Assembly: GCA_021828225.1 (NCBI GenBank) | Contig: JAKASH010000007.1 | Coordinates: 1 to 17,346, forward strand | Origin: Acidobacteriota bacterium | Lineage (GTDB): Bacteria > Acidobacteriota > Terriglobia > UBA7540 | Reading direction: 5' to 3' | Length of the DNA stretch: 17,346 nucleotides | Part shown: positions 8,215-15,679 of the stretch, piece after piece | Position numbering within the stretch: the stretch's first letter is position 1 | Layout: every line of letters begins with the position of its first letter | Program-made: the position numbers and the translations under genes | Notes under the pieces: generated by a model | Told to the model about the DNA's origin: nothing | Seen by the model: only the letters and a program-made list of their open reading frames with translations | Database searches by the model: none

Positions 8215-8234
8215 GATAATTGGCACAACTGCCA
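8215..8234 (+). promoter_or_regulatory. GATAAT box abutting a TGGCA-N4-TGCCA palindrome
   Basis: A -10-like GATAAT (8215-8220) is followed at once by a perfect 5-bp inverted repeat with 4-nt centre (8221-8225 and 8230-8234), 55 bp before the efflux operon's first start codon. No good -35 lies 16-18 bp upstream. The layout would suit an operator at the transcription start; this is inference from position only. Confidence 0.3.
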
Positions 8235-8288
8235 TGGTAGCTGGATTCGCCCCCGATCTCAATACGGGAGAGGATTGAGAAGGTTACA

Positions 8289-9848
8289 ATGGGTCAAACT
8301 ACAGAGGTCAAAATAGGGCAAATCAACCATATTCCACCAGAAGAGGGAGGCAGTGCAGTTCGCTCGCCCCACGGCAGGCGAGCAAAACAGGGCCTTTCCC
8401 GCAAGAAGAAGGTATGGCTTCTCATTCTGGGGGTAGTGGTTTTGGCAGGCCTGGTGGTCGGCGGGATTGCATGGAGCCACCGTGGCCTGATAACTGTTCA
8501 AACCGCTAAAGTCACGCGACAGAACCTGTCCGCGATCGTGACCGCCTCAGGCGAAATCAAACCCCCGCCGAACATGTTCGCCACGGTCAACGCCAACTCC
8601 TTTGGTAAGATCACAGAAATTCTCGTCAAGGAGGGCGATCACGTCAAGAAAGGGCAACTCCTCATGCGGACTGAAGATGTCCAGCAGGAGGCTGATGTGC
8701 ACGCCCAGCAGGCGGCCCTGAGTTCCGCTCGTGCAGACTCAGAAGTTCAGCAGGCGGCCGTCCAATCTGCCTCGGCAAACCTTCAGACCGCCCAGGCGAA
8801 TCTGAGTCAGGCGCAAGCGAAACTCAAGCAGTCAAAGGACGACTTTGCGCGCGCGCAGCAGATGTTCAAGGAAGAATTGATCGCCCGGCAGGTGTTCGAT
8901 CAGGACCTCAGTAATTATCAGGTGGCAGAGGCGGCGGCTGACTCTTCCAAGGCGCAGGTCGAACAAGCCAGGGCGCAGCTTCAGCAAGCGACTTTTAACC
9001 GCGATATGGCGCATGCGCGAGTCCTGCAGGCTCAGGCGCAGCTTATCGGCGTGGAAAATGCGCGCGACCAGACCATCTACAACGCGCCTTTTGACGGCGT
9101 GATCACTTCACTGCCGGTTCATGTTGGGGAAAATGTGGTTCCGGGCATTCAGAACCAGGTAGGAAGCGTGCTCTTCCAGGTTTCAAATCTCTCGGTTATC
9201 AACGCCGTGGTTAACGTAGACGAATCCGACATACTGAGCGTCAAATACGACCAGCCGGCGGAAGTTTCCATTGATGCAGTTCCCGACAAGAAATTCAAGG
9301 GTCGCGTGACAGAAATCGGAATGAGCGCCGTCAGTTCCACCTCCGGCCAGACTACCAGCAGTTCGAGTTCCGTCAACACCGGTGAAGCCAAGGACTTCAC
9401 GGTTTCTGTTACGCTTGACGATCCTCCTCCGGGCCTGCGACCCGGCCTGTCAGCAACCGCCAAAATCACGACCGCCACGCGTAAAGACGCTATTGCTATT
9501 CCGATTCAAGCTTTGACGGTTCGCGAACAGGGCGAGCTCGAAAAGGAAAAGGAAGCAAGTGCGAAAGGCAAGGCTCTGGCGGCGCAGTCGGGCACAGGGA
9601 GTCCGAGTGCCAACAGCAAGAAAGAGATTCAAGGGGTGTTCGTACTCCGGAATGGCCGGGCCATTTTCACGCCGGTCAAGACCGGAATTATGGGCACAAT
9701 GAACGTCGAGGTGCTCGGCGGTCTCAAACCCGGGGAGGAAATCGTCTCGGGTAGTTACGAGGTGCTGCGCACGCTGAAGAATGACGCCAAGGTTAAGGTT
9801 GATAACAATGTTACTAACCTGGGTTCGTCCTCATCCTCATCGTCATAG
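8289..9848 (+). CDS. Membrane-fusion (periplasmic adaptor) protein of an ABC efflux pump
   Basis: A 519-residue HlyD/MacA-type adaptor that links the inner-membrane ABC pump to an outer-membrane channel. A cytoplasmic N-terminus rich in Lys/Arg is followed by one TM helix (about 42-63). The lipoyl half-motif near 98-126 (GKITEILVKEGDHVKKGQLL) and its partner near 264-300 (YNAPFDGVITSLPVHVGENV) flank a long Ala/Gln-rich coiled coil (about 130-262). The barrel domain follows, with a Ser/Thr-rich insert at 349-362, and a membrane-proximal domain interrupted by a charged stretch (415-447). It ends in seven serines. The ATG has AGAAGG 5 nt upstream. First gene of a four-gene operon; AGGAGG overlaps its stop codon but no start codon follows at a usable distance. 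Transported substrate unknown. Confidence 0.92.
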   Translation: MGQTTEVKIGQINHIPPEEGGSAVRSPHGRRAKQGLSRKKKVWLLILGVVVLAGLVVGGIAWSHRGLITVQTAKVTRQNLSAIVTASGEIKPPPNMFATVNANSFGKITEILVKEGDHVKKGQLLMRTEDVQQEADVHAQQAALSSARADSEVQQAAVQSASANLQTAQANLSQAQAKLKQSKDDFARAQQMFKEELIARQVFDQDLSNYQVAEAAADSSKAQVEQARAQLQQATFNRDMAHARVLQAQAQLIGVENARDQTIYNAPFDGVITSLPVHVGENVVPGIQNQVGSVLFQVSNLSVINAVVNVDESDILSVKYDQPAEVSIDAVPDKKFKGRVTEIGMSAVSSTSGQTTSSSSSVNTGEAKDFTVSVTLDDPPPGLRPGLSATAKITTATRKDAIAIPIQALTVREQGELEKEKEASAKGKALAAQSGTGSPSANSKKEIQGVFVLRNGRAIFTPVKTGIMGTMNVEVLGGLKPGEEIVSGSYEVLRTLKNDAKVKVDNNVTNLGSSSSSSS

Positions 9849-9893
9849 GAGGACCAAGCGTCAGTTTAGAGACCGTCTTTAAGGATTCGGGAC

Positions 9894-10655
9894 TTGACCA
9901 TGGAACATTTTCCCACGATGGAATCACAACCCGACGCCTCCCAACAGTGGGAGGGCCCCTCAACGCAGGACGGCATTGTCATCCTTGCCCATGACCTGTG
10001 GAAGACCTATGACATGGAAGCGGTGAAGGTGAATGCGCTGTGCGGGATCACTTTTTCGATTGTTCGCGGAGAGTACGTTGCCATTATGGGCCCTTCCGGG
10101 TCAGGCAAGTCCACACTGATGAATCTCATTGGCTGCCTCGACACCCCCACATCGGGCCAGTACTGGCTGAACGGCCGCCTGGTCAGCGAACTCACGGACG
10201 ACGAGCTCGCTTACATCCGCAACAAGGAAATCGGCTTCGTCTTCCAGACGTTCAACCTCCTGCCCCGCGCCACCGCCCTTCACAATGTCGAGTTGCCTCT
10301 TATTTACAACGGAACCCCTCCCGAAGAGCGGCTGGACCGCGCGGAGGAGGCGCTGCGCATGGTGGAACTGGGTGACAGGATGCACCACCGGCCCAACGAA
10401 CTTTCCGGAGGCCAGCGGCAGCGTGTGGCCGTTGCGCGTGCTCTGATCAACCATCCCTCGATTATCCTTGCTGACGAGCCAACAGGTAACCTGGATTCGG
10501 CCACGGGCGATGAGATCATGAACCTTTTTGACCGCCTCTACCATTCCGGCAACACGATTGTTCTGGTGACTCATGAGCATGACATTGCCGCCCGGGCCCA
10601 TCGCATCATTCACATTCGAGACGGCAAAATCGACCGCGACGAGCAAGTGGGCTAG
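9894..10655 (+). CDS. MacB/LolD-type ABC transporter ATPase
   Basis: A 253-residue ATPase that powers the pump formed with the two downstream permeases. From the TTG start: Walker A GPSGSGKS (66-73), Q-loop Q118, signature LSGGQ (170-174), Walker B IILADE with catalytic E195, D-loop NLDSA (199-203) and switch H227. The spacing and the sequence DEPTGNLDS are typical of the MacB/LolD/FtsE group. An extra N-terminal stretch of about 30 residues precedes the core. Start is uncertain: TTG at 9894 has AAGGA 8 nt upstream; ATG at 9900 is 14 nt from that site. In E. coli MacB the ATPase and permease are one chain; here they are separate genes. Confidence 0.95.
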   Translation: MTMEHFPTMESQPDASQQWEGPSTQDGIVILAHDLWKTYDMEAVKVNALCGITFSIVRGEYVAIMGPSGSGKSTLMNLIGCLDTPTSGQYWLNGRLVSELTDDELAYIRNKEIGFVFQTFNLLPRATALHNVELPLIYNGTPPEERLDRAEEALRMVELGDRMHHRPNELSGGQRQRVAVARALINHPSIILADEPTGNLDSATGDEIMNLFDRLYHSGNTIVLVTHEHDIAARAHRIIHIRDGKIDRDEQVG

Positions 10656-10703
10656 GGGCATCCTGCCGGCCGTGGTTCGCAGGTCCGTCCAAGTGGAGAT
10701 TAC

Positions 10704-11999
10704 GTGGGAACGGTAAACTCCCAACCAATGCTGAAGAGCGACCCGCGTCACAGGCACAGTGAACTGTTCAATGCCTGGGTAACGGCGCGCGAGGCCTTCT
10801 GGATCGCCATTGAGGCGTTAACCTCGCACAAGCTCCGTTCCTTTCTGACCCTGCTCGGCGTGGTCATTGCCACCACCACCCTGATTGTGGTCATGTCCGT
10901 CATCAACGGCATGAACCTTTACATCGCTGATCACATTGCCAACCTGGGCACCAACACCTTCATCCTGAGCCAGTTCAAGTGGGCTCAGGGCTACGAAGCC
11001 TGGTTGAAGGCGCGGCAGCGCAACCGGCCTATTCGCATGGAGGATTACAGGTTCCTGAAGGAATACGTGCATGGCTACAAGGCCATCGGCGCGACGGCCG
11101 GATACGGTAATCGCACCGCAAAATACGAAGGCCACATTCTCTATGACGTTTCGCTGACGGGCGTAACGCCCAGCATGATCGATATCGGCCAGCAGAAAGT
11201 TGCTTATGGCCGGTATATTACGGAATCCGACTACATCCATGGCGCTCCGGTTTGCTTCATCGGGCAGGACCTGGTCGACAAGTTCTTCCCCAATGTCGAC
11301 CCGATTGGCAAAGAAGTGCGAGTTGACGGCCGCTCGTTGCGGGTGATCGGCGTCGCAGAAAAAATCGGAACGACCTTCGGGCAAAGCCAGGACAATTTTG
11401 TCCAGATCCCCCTCACCACTTTTCAGAGGCTTTATTTCGCCCGGCCCAGTCTCAATATCAGTGTTCAGGCCTGGGCTTCGGCGCAAATGCTGCCGCTCGA
11501 GGATGAGGTGCGGTCCATGATGCGCGTCCGGCGCCACCTGCAGTTTAACGAAGAAGATACCTTTGGCATCAACGCCTCGGAAACCATCATGAGCTTGTGG
11601 AAAAGACTGACAAGTACGATCTTTGCGGTCACCATTGGCGTGGTCGCCGTCTTCATGGTGGTGGGCGGAATCGTGATTATGAACATCATGCTGGCCAGCG
11701 TCACGGATCGCACCCATGAAATCGGCATCCGTAAGTCGCTCGGTGCGCGCCGGCGCGATATCCTGACGCAATTCATCATCGAATCCGCCGTGATGGCGGG
11801 CGCGGGCGGACTGATCGGTGTCGTGCTCGCAATGTTGATCAGCCTGATTGTGCAGAAGTACTTTACTTCCACGGTTCCACTCAGTGCCATCATTGTGGGG
11901 CTCGCGCTGTCGACCGTTGTCGGACTTTTCTTCGGCATCTATCCCGCCAGCAAGGCCGCCAGGCTCGACCCCATCGAAGCCCTGCGGGCGGAAGGCTGA
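10704..11999 (+). CDS. ABC transporter permease, MacB/FtsX type (first of two)
   Basis: A 431-residue inner-membrane subunit. The topology is that of MacB/FtsX: TM1 about 47-69, a large periplasmic domain (about 70-303), then TM2 (304-329), TM3 (357-383) and TM4 (391-412). The cytoplasmic loop after TM2, SVTDRTHEIGIRKSLGARRR (332-351), is the family hallmark that contacts the ATPase, and the C-terminus ASKAARLDPIEALR is also typical. A 30-residue hydrophilic extension precedes the usual start. GTG at 10704 is chosen because GGAG lies 5 nt upstream; ATG at residue 9 is an alternative. It lies 48 bp after the ATPase gene and 2 bp before the second permease. Confidence 0.93.
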   Translation: MGTVNSQPMLKSDPRHRHSELFNAWVTAREAFWIAIEALTSHKLRSFLTLLGVVIATTTLIVVMSVINGMNLYIADHIANLGTNTFILSQFKWAQGYEAWLKARQRNRPIRMEDYRFLKEYVHGYKAIGATAGYGNRTAKYEGHILYDVSLTGVTPSMIDIGQQKVAYGRYITESDYIHGAPVCFIGQDLVDKFFPNVDPIGKEVRVDGRSLRVIGVAEKIGTTFGQSQDNFVQIPLTTFQRLYFARPSLNISVQAWASAQMLPLEDEVRSMMRVRRHLQFNEEDTFGINASETIMSLWKRLTSTIFAVTIGVVAVFMVVGGIVIMNIMLASVTDRTHEIGIRKSLGARRRDILTQFIIESAVMAGAGGLIGVVLAMLISLIVQKYFTSTVPLSAIIVGLALSTVVGLFFGIYPASKAARLDPIEALRAEG

Positions 12000-12001
12000 G
12001 C

Positions 12002-13246
12002 ATGCTGAAAGACCTCCGCAACATCCGTGAAAATCTGCTGCTGGCGCTCGACACGCTCCGCACCCACAAGTTCCGTTCCTTCCTCACGATTCTGGGCGTT
12101 TTGATCGGGACAACCACGGTTATCGGCGTAGCCTCCATCATTACCGGACTCAACAACCAGCTTGTCCAGACCGCGGAACAATACGGCTCCCGCACCATTT
12201 TCATTTACAAGTTCGAGCCCGGCATCCGATTTCACCTCACGAGGGAAGAGCGAATGCGAAAGCCGCTGAAATACGAGGATGCCGTCGCCATTCGCGATTA
12301 CTGTCCCGATGTCCAGCAGGTGGCCGTTGAGATTTTTCACGATGGCCCACCTCCGGCCACCAAGTACAAGGGGCGGGATATGCTGGACGCCAACCTTCAA
12401 GGAGTTACTTCAGAAGATTTCGCCATCAACAACGCGACGTTCGTCAACGGCCGGCCCTACACAACCATCGAGGATGGCCACCGCCGCAACGTCGCAGTCA
12501 TCGGCGCAGACATCGCCAAAAGGTTCTTCCAGAATGTGGACCCGATCGGGAAGGACATCACGGTAGGCAACAACGCCTTTCAGATTATCGGCGTGCTGGG
12601 CCCGAGAACACAGTTCCTGGGCGACAACGGTATTGACCGCACCATCTACATCCCGTACTGGACGTTCAGAAAGATCTATCCCGATTCGAAGGAGAACTTC
12701 ATCCTGGCCATGGCCTATCCGGGCCGTATGGCCGAGGCCATGGACCAGATAACCGCCGTTCTTCGAAGGATGCGGCACGTGAAGCCCGCGCAATCCAACA
12801 ATTTCGGCATGGCAACTGCATCCTCCATCATCCGGCAGTTCCACGAGATTACAGGGACCGTCGCCCTGGCGCTGGTGGTGCTTTCCTCGATCGGCTTGCT
12901 GGTGGGTGGAATCGGCGTCATGAACATCATGCTGGTATCCGTCACCGAGCGCACACGCGAAATTGGTGTTCGAAAGGCGATCGGGGCTCGCAGGCAGGAT
13001 ATTACCTGGCAATTTTTGCTGGAAGCGATGACCTTGACCGGGGCGGGCGGAATAATGGGGATTCTGGTGGGTTATTTCGTGAGTTTTGCCATCCGGATCG
13101 TCTTTCCTAGCATCCCTTCCAGCGTCCCTCTGTGGTCAGTCGTACTCGGATTCCTGGTTTCAATCAGTATCGGCTTGTTCTTTGGAATGTGGCCTGCCAT
13201 GAAGGCTTCGCGCCTGGACCCCATCGTCGCTCTTCACCACGAATAA
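12002..13246 (+). CDS. ABC transporter permease, MacB/FtsX type (second of two)
   Basis: A 414-residue paralogue of the preceding permease with the same layout: TM1 about 27-49, periplasmic domain about 50-283, TM2 (284-309), TM3 (338-366) and TM4 (376-399). Its loop SVTERTREIGVRKAIGARRQ (313-332) and tail KASRLDPIVALHHE match the family. The two permeases keep the membrane and loop motifs but differ strongly in the periplasmic domain. This points to a heterodimeric pump rather than a recent duplication. Only 2 bp separate it from the upstream stop, with GGAAGG before the ATG, so translation is probably coupled. It converges with mtnA, 39 bp away; no convincing terminator was seen in the gap. 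Confidence 0.93.
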   Translation: MLKDLRNIRENLLLALDTLRTHKFRSFLTILGVLIGTTTVIGVASIITGLNNQLVQTAEQYGSRTIFIYKFEPGIRFHLTREERMRKPLKYEDAVAIRDYCPDVQQVAVEIFHDGPPPATKYKGRDMLDANLQGVTSEDFAINNATFVNGRPYTTIEDGHRRNVAVIGADIAKRFFQNVDPIGKDITVGNNAFQIIGVLGPRTQFLGDNGIDRTIYIPYWTFRKIYPDSKENFILAMAYPGRMAEAMDQITAVLRRMRHVKPAQSNNFGMATASSIIRQFHEITGTVALALVVLSSIGLLVGGIGVMNIMLVSVTERTREIGVRKAIGARRQDITWQFLLEAMTLTGAGGIMGILVGYFVSFAIRIVFPSIPSSVPLWSVVLGFLVSISIGLFFGMWPAMKASRLDPIVALHHE

Positions 13247-13285
13247 GTCCCGAACCTCCTCGAACAGCGAATGCGCCGTAGTCCC

Positions 13286-14368
13286 TCATTTTGAGGCGCG
13301 TGCGGCGTCTTGCTTCTCGAAAAGCGCCTTCAGGCTTTCAATATAGGGTTCACGCGCAATGCCGCGCTCGGTAATGAGGGCCGTCACGTAACGGTGCGGG
13401 GTCACATCAAAGGCGGGATGGCGGGCGGCGACATTTTCCGGCGCGGTCGGGATTCCCCTCCAGTGAGTGACTTCCTCGGGCGATCGCTCTTCAATCGGGA
13501 TTTCATCTCCTGAGGCAAGGCTCAGATCGATGGTTGAGAGCGGAGCGGCGACGTAAAACGGAATCTGGTTCTCATGTGCCAGCACGGCCACTGTGTAAGT
13601 GCCAATCTTATTGGCCACATCGCCATTCGCGGCAATCCTGTCCGCACCCACAATCACCGCCTGGATTTTCGATTGTTTCATGAAGTGTCCGGCCATGTTG
13701 TCGGTAATCACCGTGACCGGAATGCCGTCCTTGGCCAGTTCCCACGCTGTCAGCCTCGCGCCCTGAAGAAAGGGCCGGGTTTCATCCGCGAACACGCTGA
13801 TTTTTTTCCCTTCCGACACTGCGGCTCTGATCACTCCCAGCGCCGTCCCGTAGCCTCCGGTGGCGAGCGCGCCGGCATTGCAATGCGTCAGAACGGTTGA
13901 AGAATCCTGAAGCAGCGTTGCGCCGTACTTCCCCATCGCCTCATTCACAGCGATATCTTCCGCCAGCACGCGCTGAGCTTCTTCTTCCAGCAGCGCGCCC
14001 GCCCGGGCCATCTTTTCAGCGTCGGAACCCGGGCAGGCCAGCGCCTTTTCAAATGTCGCACGCATCCGCTTGACCGCCCAGAAGAGGTTGACGGCGGTCG
14101 GCCGGGTGGTGGAAATGGTTTCGGCGATGGTTTCGAACTCGCTCCGCAGTTCCGCAACACTTTGGGCGCGCGAATTCTTTACCCCCAGCGCCATGCCCAT
14201 CGCAGCCGCCACGCCGATAGCCGGCGCGCCGCGAATCACCATGGAACGGATCGCCTCCGCGACTTCCGGGTAGGTCCGGTAGGTCTGGTAAACCTCCTCG
14301 CCCGGCAACAGCGTCTGGTCGATCATCCGTACGCCATCGGTGGTCCACTCAATCGTTTTGAACATCAT
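13286..14368 (-). CDS. mtnA: S-methyl-5-thioribose-1-phosphate isomerase
   Basis: Converts methylthioribose-1-phosphate to methylthioribulose-1-phosphate in the methionine salvage pathway (cytoplasm). The 360-residue length is normal. Seen: RGAPAIG (46-52), [17 protein letters not shown] (162-178) with the catalytic cysteine C163, [19 protein letters not shown] (193-211), and [18 protein letters not shown] (241-258) with the catalytic aspartate D243. The [10 protein letters not shown] signature separates it from eIF2B-type subunits. Two ATGs stand in tandem. GAGG lies only 1 nt before the first (14368) but 4 nt before the second (14365), so the real start may be the second. No other salvage gene is next to it. 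It diverges from msrB, another methionine-related gene. Confidence 0.95.
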   Translation of the reverse strand: MMFKTIEWTTDGVRMIDQTLLPGEEVYQTYRTYPEVAEAIRSMVIRGAPAIGVAAAMGMALGVKNSRAQSVAELRSEFETIAETISTTRPTAVNLFWAVKRMRATFEKALACPGSDAEKMARAGALLEEEAQRVLAEDIAVNEAMGKYGATLLQDSSTVLTHCNAGALATGGYGTALGVIRAAVSEGKKISVFADETRPFLQGARLTAWELAKDGIPVTVITDNMAGHFMKQSKIQAVIVGADRIAANGDVANKIGTYTVAVLAHENQIPFYVAAPLSTIDLSLASGDEIPIEERSPEEVTHWRGIPTAPENVAARHPAFDVTPHRYVTALITERGIAREPYIESLKALFEKQDAARASK

Positions 14369-14440
14369 TCCTCACCCGGTTCAAATTTTGTGCTGCAACC
14401 CAAAGTTCAAAATTATAGCAGTTCTCCGTCTCATGGGTGG

Positions 14441-14471
14441 CGCATAGATCGCGCCTTTTGCGATCTGTGCG
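14441..14471. repeat. 12-bp stem hairpin in the mtnA-msrB spacer
   Basis: CGCATAGATCGC (14441-14452) pairs with GCGATCTGTGCG (14460-14471); one of the twelve pairs is a mismatch on DNA, or a G-U wobble in plus-strand RNA. The 7-nt loop GCCTTTT is preceded by C. The loop region CGCCTTTT resembles the loops of the GTAG-foot repeats, but the GTAG foot is missing and the stem is longer. It lies between divergent genes, so it is not a terminator for either. It may be a decayed relative of the neighbouring repeat. Confidence 0.55.
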
Positions 14472-14482
14472 TTCCCGGTGAA

Positions 14483-14576
14483 TTTGTAGCGCAGGGCCCG
14501 CTCTCCGGCCCTGCGGGTTTTGCGAAGATTCCACCGCAAGGGCCGCAACGTTATAAGGCGAACGTTGCGCTACAAA
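14483..14576. repeat. REP/BIME-like paired palindrome (copy 1)
   Basis: A 94-bp element with 11-bp perfect terminal inverted repeats, TTTGTAGCGCA (14483-14493) and TGCGCTACAAA (14566-14576). Inside are two hairpins in opposite orientation. Hairpin 1: GTAG (14486-14489), 9-bp stem 14490-14498/14507-14515, 8-nt loop. Hairpin 2, read on the minus strand: GTAG (14573-14570), 9-bp stem 14569-14561/14552-14544, 8-nt loop. A GTAG tetranucleotide at the foot of a hairpin is the mark of REP sequences moved by RAYT transposases. It lies in the spacer between mtnA and msrB. No transposase gene is in the window. Confidence 0.85.
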
Positions 14577-14649
14577 CTCCCGAACCTCTGTGTCACGTGG
14601 TTTTGATCTGTTAGTATGAGTCAAGGAGCGGAATCGCAGGGGGGCAACT

Positions 14650-15051
14650 ATGGAAGAGAAAAAAATCAACAGAACAGACGAAGAATGGCGAAAAGCCCTG
14701 ACGCCGGAACAATACCACGTCACCCGCCGCAAAGGCACTGAACCGCCATTCACCGGCGAATATTGGGACTCGCACGAAAAGGGGACTTACCGCTGTGTCT
14801 GCTGCGGAGCGGAGCTTTTCAGCTCTGACAGCAAGTTTGATTCCCACTGCGGCTGGCCGAGCTATACGGCTCCTTTGAACGAGCAGAATATTCGAGCCCA
14901 ATCCGACTCAAGCCTCGGCATGATGCGCGTCGAAGTTCTTTGCACCAAATGCGATGCCCATCTCGGCCACGTTTTCCCGGACGGGCCCGCACCCACCGGC
15001 ATGCGCTATTGCATCAATTCCGCCGCACTCAAATTCGAAAAGAAACCGTAG
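14650..15051 (+). CDS. msrB: Peptide-methionine (R)-S-oxide reductase
   Basis: Reduces methionine-R-sulfoxide in proteins; no signal peptide is seen, so it is cytoplasmic. The 133 residues cover a complete MsrB domain. Zinc ligands are C49 and C52 (in CVCC) and C98 and C101 (CTKC). HCGWPSY (66-72) holds the probable resolving cysteine C67. [20 protein letters not shown] (101-120) leads into the catalytic cysteine C121 in RYCINSAAL. The usual SGCGWPSF is here [10 protein letters not shown]-run (GGGGGG) lies 6 nt before the ATG as ribosome site. It stands alone on its strand, divergent from mtnA across the repeat-bearing spacer and convergent with purE (54 bp gap). Its promoter is not obvious; the best -10-like box is TAGTAT near 14614. 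Confidence 0.96.
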   Translation: MEEKKINRTDEEWRKALTPEQYHVTRRKGTEPPFTGEYWDSHEKGTYRCVCCGAELFSSDSKFDSHCGWPSYTAPLNEQNIRAQSDSSLGMMRVEVLCTKCDAHLGHVFPDGPAPTGMRYCINSAALKFEKKP

Positions 15052-15105
15052 GTTATGCAGGAAACTCTGGAAGGCGTTCCGGTAGGACGTCATCCATCCC
15101 GCCGC

Positions 15106-15621
15106 TCAAAGCTCAAACTCGCGCTTCACTTTCTCTGACTTCTCCAGCACCCCGCGGGCAAGGTCTCTCTTATATGCCGCCAACTTCTGGGCCAGCGCGG
15201 AATCCGACGTTGCAATAATCTGAACAGCCAGGATGGCCGCGTTGACTGCTCCGGACTTCCCGATGGCCACGCAGGCCACCGGCACGCCGCCGGGCATTTG
15301 CACGGTTGAAAGCAGCGAGTCCAGCCCTTGCAGGGAGGTGGTCGGCATGGGCACTCCGATCACCGGCAGCGTGGTTTCCGCGGCCACCACTCCCGCCAGG
15401 TGCGCCGCTCCTCCTGCGCCGACGATGATCGCTTTCAGTCCCCGCTCAATGGCCGTGCGGGCGTATTCCGACGTCCGCGCCGGCGACCGGTGCGCCGAGG
15501 TGATGTCGATCTCAAACGGCACGCCGAACTTCTTCAGGGTTGCCGCCGCCTCTTTCATCACCGGGAGATCGGTGTCGCTCCCCATGATGATCCCGACTAA
15601 TGCTTCTCCTTTTTCAGCCAT
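15106..15621 (-). CDS. purE: N5-carboxyaminoimidazole ribonucleotide mutase (PurE)
   Basis: Catalyses the CAIR-forming carboxylation step of purine synthesis. The 171 residues are typical of bacterial class I PurE. Seen: GIIMGSDTDLPVM (10-22) for nucleotide phosphate binding, SAHRSP (42-47) with the catalytic histidine H44, GAGGAAHLAGVVA (68-80), and PTTSLQGLDSLLSTVQMPGG (93-112) followed by the conserved region up to GAVNAAILAVQI. Class I enzymes need PurK to supply N5-CAIR. purK is not in the window; downstream of purE the next gene is msrB on the other strand, so purK is elsewhere or absent. GGAG lies 6 nt before the ATG. It follows purD by 58 bp on the same strand, probably in one transcript. 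Confidence 0.95.
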   Translation of the reverse strand: MAEKGEALVGIIMGSDTDLPVMKEAAATLKKFGVPFEIDITSAHRSPARTSEYARTAIERGLKAIIVGAGGAAHLAGVVAAETTLPVIGVPMPTTSLQGLDSLLSTVQMPGGVPVACVAIGKSGAVNAAILAVQIIATSDSALAQKLAAYKRDLARGVLEKSEKVKREFEL

Positions 15622-15679
15622 TCTTTTCTCCCCTGTGGATTGTCGCTGCAGGACTGGCGTTCGCTTGCCTTCGCCGCAT

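Larger units (their letters stand above)
7841..8288. other. Non-coding divergent spacer upstream of the efflux operon
   Basis: Together with the promoter region to its left, this is the 518-bp gap between the GWxTD gene and the efflux operon. I see no convincing gene. It holds an isolated TTGACA (8012-8017), a TTGTACAA palindrome (8043-8050) overlapping TACAAT, a strong hairpin (8097-8117), and a GATAAT box (8215-8220) next to TGGCA-N4-TGCCA (8221-8234). No -35/-10 pair with normal spacing was found on the plus strand, so the operon's promoter could not be placed. Confidence 0.5.

Noticed and set aside
7996..8262. 88-codon minus-strand frame in the same spacer
   Set aside because: TTG start without a ribosome site, no recognisable domain, and it overlaps the probable regulatory elements.
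7963..8316. 117-codon plus-strand frame with GGAG upstream, in the efflux-operon leader
   Set aside because: It runs into the adaptor gene in another frame, and its composition looks random (scattered Cys, Trp and His); no family recognised.
10818..11771. 317-codon minus-strand open frame
   Set aside because: Fully antisense to the first permease; the permease shows TM segments and family motifs, while the antisense product is a His/Asp-rich mix without a fold signature.
13281..13296. CCTCA/TGAGG hairpin between the second permease and mtnA as a bidirectional terminator
   Set aside because: Five base pairs only, overlapping the mtnA stop codon, without a T-tract on either strand.
14441..14471. 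12-bp hairpin as an intrinsic terminator
   Set aside because: It lies between divergently transcribed genes, upstream of both, and its T-run is in the loop rather than after the stem.
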